Assembly: GCF_017948245.1 (NCBI RefSeq)
Contig: NZ_CP072865.1
Span: forward strand, 893,501-957,500
DNA length: 64,000 bases
Reading direction: 5' to 3'
Source of the DNA: Rhizobium sp. NLR16a
Lineage (GTDB): Bacteria > Pseudomonadota > Alphaproteobacteria > Rhizobiales > Rhizobiaceae
Both the position numbers and the translations under genes were made by a program. The notes under the pieces were generated by a model. It saw only the letters and a program-made list of their open reading frames with translations, ran no database searches and had not been told where the DNA came from. Positions 37,640 through 45,015 of this stretch are shown here, piece after piece (position 1 is the stretch's first letter; the number at the start of each line of letters is the position of its first letter).

Positions 37640-38938
37640 ATGACGACTGAAACGACATCGACCAAGGCGGAAAAGGGTCTTTCCCGCCGCACGCTCTTGA
37701 AGACGGGTGCTGCCGCCGTCGGCGCCATCGCCGGCTCCGGAGCTATCTCCGGCTTTCCCACCATCTGGGCGAAGACGAACATCACGCTTCGCCAGTTCGG
37801 CACCGGCGTTTCCAACATCAATGCCATCGCTGAAAAGTGCAAAGCTGACCTCGGCATCACGCTGGAGATGACGGCGACTGATTCCGACGCCGCGGCCCAG
37901 CGTGCCGTCACCCAGCCCGACAGCTACGATATCGCCGACATCGAATACTGGATCGCCAAGAAGGTGTTTCCAACAGGCGTGCTGCAGCCGATGGACGTCA
38001 AGAAGCTCAAATATTACGACAAGATCGTGCCGCTGTTCATCAACGGCAAGCTGAAGCCGGACAGCGTCATCGCCCAGGGCACTGCGCCACATACGGTCGG
38101 CTTCGTCGAGGCGCAGGGCGCCAAAAAGTTCGCCAAGGAGCCGACGCAGTGGATGACGATGGTTCCCACCATCTACAATGCCGACACGCTCGGCATCCGC
38201 CCCGATCTCGTCGGCCGAGACATTACCAGCTGGGCCGACATCATGGATCCGAAGTTCAAGGGCAAGACTTCGATCCTCAACATCCCGTCGATCGGCATCA
38301 TGGATGCGGCGATGATCATGGAAGCCATGGGCAACATCAAATATGCCGACAAGGGCAACATGACCAAGGAGGAGATCGACAAGACGATCGAATTCCTGAT
38401 CAAGGCCAAAGGCGACGGCCAGTTCCGCGCCTTCTGGAAGAGCTTCGACGAGTCGGTCAACCTCATGGCCTCGGGCGAAGTCGTCATCCAGTCGATGTGG
38501 TCGCCGGCCGTCGCCGCCGTCCGCTCCAAGGGCATCGCCTGCAAGTATCAGCCGCTCAAGGAAGGTTACCGCGCCTGGGGCGGCGGCCTCGGCCTCGCCT
38601 CGCATCTCAAGGGGGCACAACTCGATGCGGCGTACGAATATATCAACTGGTATACGTCGGGCTGGGTCGGTGGCTACCTCAACCGCCAGGGCTACTATTC
38701 TGCCTGCATGGAGACGGCCAAGAACTTCATGACGGCAGACGAATGGGGTTACTGGATCGAAGGCAAGCCGGCACAGGGCGATATCCTCTCGCCCGAAGGC
38801 AAGGTCATGGAGAAGGCCGGCGCTGTGCGCGACGGCGGCTCCTTCGAAGCCCGCATGGGCGCGGTCGCCTGCTGGAACTCGGTCATGGACGAAGACCGCT
38901 ACATGGTCCGCCGCTGGAACGAGTTCATCGCGGCGTAA
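37640..38938 (+). CDS. Extracellular solute-binding protein, PotD-like, Tat-secreted
   Basis: The 432-residue product starts with a twin-arginine signal (SRRTLLKTGAAAVGAIAGSG) and is thus exported folded. The mature fold is the periplasmic binding protein type II of the spermidine/iron class (LRQFGTGVSNINAIAEKCKA, IADIEYWIAKKV, PSIGIMDAAMIMEAMG). The ligand cannot be read from the sequence. It is the second gene of the operon and is separated from the permeases by a 155-bp repeat-containing gap. Confidence 0.9.
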   Translation: MTTETTSTKAEKGLSRRTLLKTGAAAVGAIAGSGAISGFPTIWAKTNITLRQFGTGVSNINAIAEKCKADLGITLEMTATDSDAAAQRAVTQPDSYDIADIEYWIAKKVFPTGVLQPMDVKKLKYYDKIVPLFINGKLKPDSVIAQGTAPHTVGFVEAQGAKKFAKEPTQWMTMVPTIYNADTLGIRPDLVGRDITSWADIMDPKFKGKTSILNIPSIGIMDAAMIMEAMGNIKYADKGNMTKEEIDKTIEFLIKAKGDGQFRAFWKSFDESVNLMASGEVVIQSMWSPAVAAVRSKGIACKYQPLKEGYRAWGGGLGLASHLKGAQLDAAYEYINWYTSGWVGGYLNRQGYYSACMETAKNFMTADEWGYWIEGKPAQGDILSPEGKVMEKAGAVRDGGSFEARMGAVACWNSVMDEDRYMVRRWNEFIAA

Positions 38939-38952
38939 GCGGTTGCCGCTTT

Positions 38953-39043
38953 CCCCTCCCCAACCCTCCGCACAAGGGGAGGGAGTCCGGAGGTGGCGCG
39001 GCACAGAAACTCCCTCCCCCTTGTGGGGAGGGTTGGGGAGGGG
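38953..39043. repeat. Long inverted repeat between binding-protein and permease genes
   Basis: The arms cccctccccaaccctcc... (38953-38984) and the near-complement ...gggttggggagggg (39011-39043) form a large hairpin in the mRNA. A relative of the same family is at 53138-53275, in the same place in another ABC operon. Confidence 0.8.
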
Positions 39044-39094
39044 TCTTTCGAGCCCTCCCATGCGGATGATGAATGACTTCCGAAAGGGCAAGGA

Positions 39095-40009
39095 ATGGCG
39101 GCGATCGTTTCAGAGCAGACGGATCAGGCTTCGCGGCCGGCGAACCGCCATACCTTCCGCCTCTCCCCCTCGGCCATCTCCTATCTCCAGGCGACGCCGC
39201 TCATCGCCATCCTCGGTTTCTTCTTCCTGCTACCGATCGCAATGATCGCTGTCGTCAGCTTCTGGGACTACGACTTCGCCGGCCTCTATCCCGCTTTCCT
39301 CACCATGAACTACACCGACACGCTCGGTTCATGGGTGACGTGGAAGACCTATCTCAACACGCTGAAATTCACCGCCATCGTCTGGGCGCTGACGCTGGTC
39401 ATCGGCTTCTGGGTCGCCTATTTCCTGGCCTTCCACATCCGCAAGACCTCGACGCAGATGATCCTCTTCCTCGTCTGCACGGTGCCGTTCATGACCTCGA
39501 ACATCATCCGCATGATCTCCTGGATCCCGGTGCTCGGGCGCAATGGCCTGGTCAATTCGGCGCTGATCAAGATGGGCATCGTTCCGCAGCCGATCGAATG
39601 GCTGCTCTATTCCGATTTCGCCGTCGTGCTCGCCATGGTGCATCTCTATACGCTGTTCATGGTGACGCCGATCTTCAACACGCTGATGCGTATCGACCGG
39701 TCGCTGTTCGAGGCGGCCCGCGATGCCGGCGCCTCCGGCTGGCAGGTGCTCTGGAACGTGGTCATTCCGCTTGCCAAGCCCGGCATGGCGATCGGCACGA
39801 TCTTCGTGGTCACGTTGGTGATGGCCGACTTCTCGACGGTGCAGGTGATGTCCGGCGGCCAGAGCGCCTCGGTGGCGCTGATGATGAAGAACCAGATGTC
39901 GTTGCTGCAATATCCGGCCGCCGCCGCCAATGCCGTGGTGCTGCTTGCGGTGGTGCTCATGATGGTCGCCGCCATCCTGCGTGTCGTCGATATCCGCAAG
40001 GAGCTTTGA
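39095..40009 (+). CDS. ABC transporter permease, PotB-like
   Basis: The 304-residue inner-membrane protein has six TM segments and the EAA loop (EAARDAGASGWQVLWNVVIPLAKPG, about residue 210). It partners the permease at 40011, and both bind the ATPase at 36503. The start lies after the inverted repeat. The ATG at 39095 fits the family. Confidence 0.92.
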   Translation: MAAIVSEQTDQASRPANRHTFRLSPSAISYLQATPLIAILGFFFLLPIAMIAVVSFWDYDFAGLYPAFLTMNYTDTLGSWVTWKTYLNTLKFTAIVWALTLVIGFWVAYFLAFHIRKTSTQMILFLVCTVPFMTSNIIRMISWIPVLGRNGLVNSALIKMGIVPQPIEWLLYSDFAVVLAMVHLYTLFMVTPIFNTLMRIDRSLFEAARDAGASGWQVLWNVVIPLAKPGMAIGTIFVVTLVMADFSTVQVMSGGQSASVALMMKNQMSLLQYPAAAANAVVLLAVVLMMVAAILRVVDIRKEL

Positions 40010-40010
40010 G

Positions 40011-40832
40011 ATGAACCACGAAAAACGCGGCCTCGAATTCTATCTGCTGGCGACCTTCTTCGTCCTCTTCGTGCTGTTCCTCTACGGCCCGCTCTCGGCG
40101 ATCCTCATCCTCTCCTTCCAGGGACCGGACGGCGGCCTGACCTTCCCGATGAACGGGATTTCCACCCATTGGTTCTTCAACCTGTTCGAAAAGCAGGCGG
40201 TCGGCGATTTCGGCGCCTCGTTCCGTCGCTCCTTCACCCTCGGGCTGATGGTGATGGTGGTAACCGTCGTCGTGTCGCTGCTGGCCGGCCTTGCCTTCCG
40301 CCGCCGTTTCCGCGGATCGACGGCGCTGTTCTACGCCACGGTCGCAAGCCTCGTCGTGCCGTCGATCATCATTTCGCTCGGCATCGGCGTCGTCTTTCAG
40401 GAGGGCGGTCTCAAGCCCGCATGGTATTCCTCGGCCTTCGGGGCGCATCTGACCTGGACGCTGCCCTTCGGCGTGCTGATCATGTTTGCCGTCTTCAACC
40501 GTTTCTCGCCCGCTTACGAGGAAGCGGCCCGCGATCTTGGCGCCACCTCCTGGCAGACGTTCCGGCATGTCGTGCTGCCGATGATCGCCCCGAGCCTGAT
40601 CGGCGTCGGGCTGTTCGGCTTCACGCTTTCCTATGACGAATTCGCGCGCACATTGATGACGTCGGGCAGCTACAATACGCTGCCGCTCGAAATCTACGGC
40701 ATGACGACCAATGTCACGACGCCGGTGCTCTATGCACTCGGCACGGTGACGACGCTGTTTTCCTTCACCATCATTCTCATTGCGCTCGGCATCATGACGA
40801 TGCTGGGGCGGCGGCAGGCAAAGATAGACTGA
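40011..40832 (+). CDS. ABC transporter permease, PotC-like
   Basis: The 273-residue inner-membrane permease has the EAA loop EEAARDLGATSWQTFRHVVLPMIAPS and six hydrophobic segments. It starts one base after the previous stop, so the permease genes are translationally coupled. It is paired with the PotB-like gene. The racemase gene begins 2 bp after its stop. Confidence 0.92.
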   Translation: MNHEKRGLEFYLLATFFVLFVLFLYGPLSAILILSFQGPDGGLTFPMNGISTHWFFNLFEKQAVGDFGASFRRSFTLGLMVMVVTVVVSLLAGLAFRRRFRGSTALFYATVASLVVPSIIISLGIGVVFQEGGLKPAWYSSAFGAHLTWTLPFGVLIMFAVFNRFSPAYEEAARDLGATSWQTFRHVVLPMIAPSLIGVGLFGFTLSYDEFARTLMTSGSYNTLPLEIYGMTTNVTTPVLYALGTVTTLFSFTIILIALGIMTMLGRRQAKID

Positions 40833-40833
40833 T

Positions 40834-41577
40834 ATGCGCATCCTCATCGTCAATCCGAATACCACGGCCTCCATGACCGAGAAGGCTGCGGCCGCCGCGC
40901 GGGTGGTCGCAGCATCCGGCACCGAGATCATCGCCGCGACATCCACCATGGGGCCGGCCTCCATCGAGGGGCATTACGATGGGGCGCTGGCGATCCCCGG
41001 CCTGCTTTCCGAACTCCACGCCCGGCAGGCGGCGGGCTACGATGCAGCCGTCATCGCCTGCTTCGACGACACCGGGCTCGACGCGGCACGGAGCTTCGCC
41101 GATGTGCCGATCCTCGGGCTTTGCGAATCCGCCGTGTTCACGGCGGGCTTCCTGGCGCAGCGCTTTACCGTGGTGACGACGCTGGAGCGGTCGCGGGTGC
41201 TGATCGACAATCTGGTGCGCCGCTACGGCATGGGCGAGCGCGCCAAGGTGCGCGCCTCCGACATCCCGGTACTGGAGTTGGAAAATGCGGCCTCGGGCGC
41301 GATCGGCAAGCTGAAGGCCGAGATCGAGCGGGCGCTTGCCGAAGACGGCGCCGAGGCGATCGTGCTTGGCTGTGCCGGCATGACGGATCTGGCCAGGCAA
41401 TTGCAGGAGATTTACGGCGTGCCCGTCGTCGACGGAGTGGCGGCCGCCGTCAAGCAGGCCGAGGCGCTGGTGTCGCTCGGGCTTTCCACCAGCAAGCGCG
41501 GCTCCTACGCCTCGCCGCTGCCGAAACCCTTTATGGGCGCGATGAGCGGTTTCTCGCCGGCCCCGGAAATCGGCTAA
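40834..41577 (+). CDS. Aspartate/glutamate/hydantoin racemase-family protein
   Basis: The 247-residue product has the two catalytic Cys segments: IACFDDTG (about residue 72) and VLGCAGMTDLA (about 179). The N-terminal VNPNTTASMTEK and GPASIEGHYDG match the hydantoin racemase subfamily rather than plain Asp or Glu racemases. The reaction is racemisation of a C-alpha centre, possibly of a 5-substituted hydantoin. It is cotranscribed with the importer. Confidence 0.88.
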   Translation: MRILIVNPNTTASMTEKAAAAARVVAASGTEIIAATSTMGPASIEGHYDGALAIPGLLSELHARQAAGYDAAVIACFDDTGLDAARSFADVPILGLCESAVFTAGFLAQRFTVVTTLERSRVLIDNLVRRYGMGERAKVRASDIPVLELENAASGAIGKLKAEIERALAEDGAEAIVLGCAGMTDLARQLQEIYGVPVVDGVAAAVKQAEALVSLGLSTSKRGSYASPLPKPFMGAMSGFSPAPEIG

Positions 41578-41580
41578 CCC

Positions 41581-42192
41581 ATGGCCGTCTCCTTCGATTT
41601 CAAAGAGCTTTCGGAGCGCGAGCGTTACAAGCTGATGATCGGCACGATCATCCCGCGGCCGATCGCGCTGGTGACGACGGTCGACGAGCATGGCCGGATC
41701 AACGCGGCGCCCTTCAGCTTCTTCAACTGCCTGTCGGCCGAACCGCCGATCCTGGCGATCGGCGTCGAGAACAATGCGGATATGTCGTTCAAGGATACCG
41801 GCCACAATATCCGCATGACCGAAGTCTTCACGGTCAACATCGTCTCCTTCGCCATCGCCGAGGCAATGCATGTCTGCGGCAGCAAATATCCGCGCGGCAT
41901 CGACGAGTTGAAGGAAGCCGGGTTGACGGCGGTGCCGGGCGAGAAGGTGGCGTCGCCGTTCATCGCCGAGGCACCGGCCGCCTTCGAATGCCGGCGGCAT
42001 GTGACGCTGGAGCTTGGCCGCTCGCGGCAGATCGTCATGGGCGAAATCCTCTACGCGCATTATCGTGACGGCGTCGTCGATCCCGAGAGGCTGCATGTCG
42101 ATCCTGCGGCGGTCGATGCCATTGCGCGATTGGGCGGCGATACCTGCGCCACCATCCGCGACCGTTTCGAGATGCTGACGCCGAAGCTCTGA
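41581..42192 (+). CDS. Flavin-reductase-like FMN-binding protein
   Basis: The 203-residue product has the FMN-binding split barrel: IPRPIALVTTVDEHGRINAA, PFSFFNCLSAEPPILAIGVE, TEVFTVNIVSFAIAEAM. Some members are true flavin reductases, others are partners of two-component oxygenases; an oxygenase is absent from this cluster. It starts 3 bp after the racemase stop. Its place in the operon suggests a reductive or oxidative step on the imported compound. Confidence 0.86.
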   Translation: MAVSFDFKELSERERYKLMIGTIIPRPIALVTTVDEHGRINAAPFSFFNCLSAEPPILAIGVENNADMSFKDTGHNIRMTEVFTVNIVSFAIAEAMHVCGSKYPRGIDELKEAGLTAVPGEKVASPFIAEAPAAFECRRHVTLELGRSRQIVMGEILYAHYRDGVVDPERLHVDPAAVDAIARLGGDTCATIRDRFEMLTPKL

Positions 42193-42272
42193 TAGACCCA
42201 AGTTTTGCTTTACTTTTTCTCTTCTGATGAGAATGGTCTGCAGCGGATCATTGCAGGAGAGGAGCGCCTATC

Positions 42273-42767
42273 ATGACAATCGACAACGATCTCAGTCGGA
42301 TCGCCGAGCAGGAAAAGGCGCTGAGCTTCGACGCCTTCGATCTCACCACTGCCTGGCAGCTCGGCAAGCTTCTGCAGGAACTCGCCAGCGAGCGCGGCCT
42401 CGGGATCGCGATCGACGTGACGCTGCATTCGATGCCGGTCTTCTACGCAGCATTGCCGGGCGTGACGCCTGACAACGTCAACTGGGTCCGCCGCAAGCGC
42501 AACATGGTTCTGCGCTATTTCCGCAGCAGCTATGCCTCCGGCCTGAAGCTCAGCAAGGATGGCAAGACCGTCGAGGACAACGGGCTTGATGGCGCCGATT
42601 ATGCGCCGCATGGCGGCAGTTTTCCGATCAACGTCAAAGGCACCGGCTGCATCGGCGCCGTGACCGTCTCCGGCCTGCCGCAGCGCGACGACCACAATCT
42701 TGTGGTCGAGGCCTTAGCGCTGATGCTGGCGAAAGATCTGGATACGTTGCGGCTCGCTCCGCTCTGA
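42273..42767 (+). CDS. UPF0303 family protein (GlcG/HbpS fold)
   Basis: The 164-residue product matches UPF0303/YBR137W-like proteins: LGIAIDVTLHSMPVFYAALP, RKRNMVLRYFRSSYASGLKL, YAPHGGSFPINVKGTGCIGA. The GlcG/HbpS superfamily includes haem and other small-molecule binders, but no activity is established. GGAGAGGAG precedes the ATG. It is the last gene of the unit, 80 bp after the flavin-reductase-like gene. Confidence 0.88.
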   Translation: MTIDNDLSRIAEQEKALSFDAFDLTTAWQLGKLLQELASERGLGIAIDVTLHSMPVFYAALPGVTPDNVNWVRRKRNMVLRYFRSSYASGLKLSKDGKTVEDNGLDGADYAPHGGSFPINVKGTGCIGAVTVSGLPQRDDHNLVVEALALMLAKDLDTLRLAPL

Positions 42768-42900
42768 GGTGGCGCGCGCCGCCCTGATTTCGACAGAAAA
42801 AAGCCATGAAAAATGCAAAATCGCGCCGCCGCTCCGGTGACGCGGCCTTGTCCTGCAGTTAAGGTGCGGCATCCGCCCTCCTTAACCTTCCCGGGACGCT

Positions 42901-43524
42901 ATGATCCGCTTGTTCTTTGCGCTTGCCGCCGCCATCGGTTTCGGTCTTTTGCTTGCCTCCTGCAATACGCTGTCCAAGGAGGAATGTGTTGCCGCCGACT
43001 GGCGGGTGATCGGCGAGAGCGACGGGGCCGCAGGCTATGAGCCGCAGCAGCGTTTCGCCGCGCATGCGAAATCCTGCGAACGCGTGAAGATCGTGCCGGA
43101 TCAAACGATCTGGTTCCAGGGATACCAGTCCGGCCTGGTGCGTTACTGCACGCCCCTCAGCGGTCTGGCGCGCGGCCAGGCGGGCAGTGGCTACGCCAAT
43201 GTCTGCCCGCCCGAAACGGCATCCGGCTTCCTGCGCGGCTTCAACCTCGGCAGCAAGCAGCACGGGCTACAGGAGCGACTCAATTCGATGCAGAACGATT
43301 ACAGCTCCAAGGAGGCTGAAATCGACGAGCTGTCCGACAGGCTGAAGGATGCGAAGGACGGCGACAGGTCGGAGTTACGCCGGCGGATCGAGGATCTCGA
43401 AGACGACATGCACGACATTCGTCGCGACCAGCGCGACGTGCAGGACGAACTCGACCGTGTAAACGAGGATGTCGAGTGGTTCCAGCGCAACCCCACCGCA
43501 GAGTTGAGGGCACCGGGCTATTGA
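42901..43524 (+). CDS. DUF2799 lipoprotein with coiled coil
   Basis: The 207-residue product has a lipoprotein signal (FALAAAIGFGLLLASCNTLS; lipobox LLASC). A Cys-containing domain (LSKEECVAADWRVIGESDGA, SGLVRYCTPLSG) follows, then a long coiled coil from about residue 125 (RLNSMQNDYSSKEAEIDELS, RSELRRRIEDLEDDMHDIRR). This is the usual DUF2799 layout. It is probably in the outer-membrane inner leaflet. The function is unknown. Confidence 0.88.
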   Translation: MIRLFFALAAAIGFGLLLASCNTLSKEECVAADWRVIGESDGAAGYEPQQRFAAHAKSCERVKIVPDQTIWFQGYQSGLVRYCTPLSGLARGQAGSGYANVCPPETASGFLRGFNLGSKQHGLQERLNSMQNDYSSKEAEIDELSDRLKDAKDGDRSELRRRIEDLEDDMHDIRRDQRDVQDELDRVNEDVEWFQRNPTAELRAPGY

Positions 43525-43533
43525 AGTTTGCAG

Positions 43534-43561
43534 CCCAGCGCGTCTTTTCAGACGCGCTGGG
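43534..43561. terminator. 12-bp perfect hairpin between convergent genes
   Basis: Arms cccagcgcgtct (43534-43545) and agacgcgctggg (43550-43561) flank a tttc loop. It lies between the DUF2799 gene and the convergent AGE gene, so it is probably used by both. There is no long T tail. Confidence 0.7.
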
Positions 43562-43587
43562 GGGACGGTGAACTTTGGATCGATGTC

Positions 43588-44847
43588 TCAGAGCCTGCCG
43601 CCGACGTCGGCAATGCCCTTCGTCAGGCTGCCGGTTGCCGGAAAGAGCGGGATGAGGCAGGCCTGCAGGGCGTGGTAGATATCGCCCTTACCTGGGAAAA
43701 GCGAGTGCGACGGGATGAGATCCTCCGTCAGTTCCTCATGCCAGCCGCCGTTCCTGTGATCGATGAAGGCGCGCTCGATAACGTTCCAGATCTTGCGGTA
43801 GCATTCCTCGTGGTAGTCGCTCGGCAGGTGCTCGTTGAGGAAGTGTGCGGCGGCAGCACCTTCGCAGGCCGGCCACCAGAGCTTGTTGCGCTTGGCCGGT
43901 TTATCCGCCCAGTCGAGGGTGTAGAAGAAGCCGCCCTTGTCGTTGTCCCAGCCGAGGACCATGGATTGCTCGAAAAGGGCTTTCGCCGCATCCGGCATCC
44001 ATTCGATGCGTTTGCCGCCGAGCGCCCAGAGCTGCAGGATGAGGCGGGCCCATTCCAGCCAATGGCCGGGCGTCGTGCCGGCCGGACGGAACATTTCGTT
44101 CGGATGATAGTAATCCTTATCGAGGTTCCATTCGGCATCGAAATGTTCGGCGACGCGCCAGTCGACCGAACCGGCCGCGCGGCGGATGACGAGATCGGCG
44201 ATGCTTTCGGCCTTGGCGAGGTATTCCTTGTCACCGGTGGCTTCGAAGGCGGCCATCAGCGCCTCGGTCAGGTGCATGTTGGAGTTCTGGCCGCGATAGG
44301 CGCCGCCCTCGAGCGGCTGCCAGTCGGCGGTGAATTCCTCGGCGATGGCGCCGTGGCGCGGCTCCCAGAACCTGGTGTTCAGGATCTCGGTGATATCGGC
44401 GAGCATGCCGTCGGCAAGCGGATGGCCGATCGTCTTGGCCGACGAGGCGGCGAGCAGCACGAAAGCATGACCGTAACCCTGCTTGTTGGAATCGACCGGA
44501 CCATTATTGTCGAGCGACCAGAAATAGCCGCCATTCTTGCGGTCACGATGGTGGTTCCAGAGATAGTCCATGCCGTGGTCGACGACATTGGAGGCGCCGG
44601 GACGGCCGAGCAGGGCGCCGATCGAAAAACAATGGACCGCGCGCGCCGCGATATGGATGCCGCGCACCTGGCCCTCGGCATCGAGGGGCCGGCCGGCGTC
44701 GTCGAGATCGTAGAAGCCGCCCTTGGGATTGATCGAATCATGCTGGAAGAAATCGAAGAGACCATTAGCCTGCGCCAGCAGCCAGCTGCGGTGATAGGCG
44801 CGGCTTGTCCAGTTTCCAAGCGCGGCGTTGCCGGTTGCGGATGCCAT
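43588..44847 (-). CDS. AGE-family epimerase/isomerase
   Basis: The 419-residue product has the (alpha/alpha)6 barrel of the N-acylglucosamine 2-epimerase family: HCFSIGALLGRPGASNVVDH, YGHAFVLLAASSAKTIGHPL, NSNMHLTEALMAAFEATGDK, and HWLEWARLILQLWALGGKRI. Members isomerise mannose/fructose, epimerise GlcNAc or cellobiose, or desulfurise sulfoquinovose. The subtype cannot be told; mannose-isomerase-like activity is the commonest. GGAGGAGTATC precedes the ATG at 44847. It is divergent from metH. Confidence 0.88.
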   Translation of the reverse strand: MASATGNAALGNWTSRAYHRSWLLAQANGLFDFFQHDSINPKGGFYDLDDAGRPLDAEGQVRGIHIAARAVHCFSIGALLGRPGASNVVDHGMDYLWNHHRDRKNGGYFWSLDNNGPVDSNKQGYGHAFVLLAASSAKTIGHPLADGMLADITEILNTRFWEPRHGAIAEEFTADWQPLEGGAYRGQNSNMHLTEALMAAFEATGDKEYLAKAESIADLVIRRAAGSVDWRVAEHFDAEWNLDKDYYHPNEMFRPAGTTPGHWLEWARLILQLWALGGKRIEWMPDAAKALFEQSMVLGWDNDKGGFFYTLDWADKPAKRNKLWWPACEGAAAAHFLNEHLPSDYHEECYRKIWNVIERAFIDHRNGGWHEELTEDLIPSHSLFPGKGDIYHALQACLIPLFPATGSLTKGIADVGGRL

Positions 44848-44955
44848 GATACTCCTCCGATTTCGTGCACAAGCCTGGCAAAGGCCTATATAGGGCTCGG
44901 GCGAGCCTGTCATCGGCGAAGCTTTGCGAAGCACGAAATCGATAGTCATATATTG

Positions 44956-44975
44956 ACATAAAGATATCTTTATGT
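44956..44975. promoter_or_regulatory. Perfect 20-bp palindrome before metH, candidate SahR operator
   Basis: acataaagatatctttatgt is its own reverse complement. It lies 41 bp before the metH GTG. The AAAGATATCTTT core resembles sites reported for SahR, an ArsR-type regulator of the S-adenosylhomocysteine/methionine cycle in proteobacteria. The assignment is by resemblance; no sahR gene is in the window. Confidence 0.65.
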
Positions 44976-45015
44976 GATCTGGAAGTCTGGTCTTACGACG
45001 TCAAGGAGCCCGCCC

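Noticed and set aside
44848..45015. SAM-II or SAH riboswitch before metH
   Set aside because: Only about 40 bp separate the palindrome from the start, and no pseudoknot-type leader is visible.
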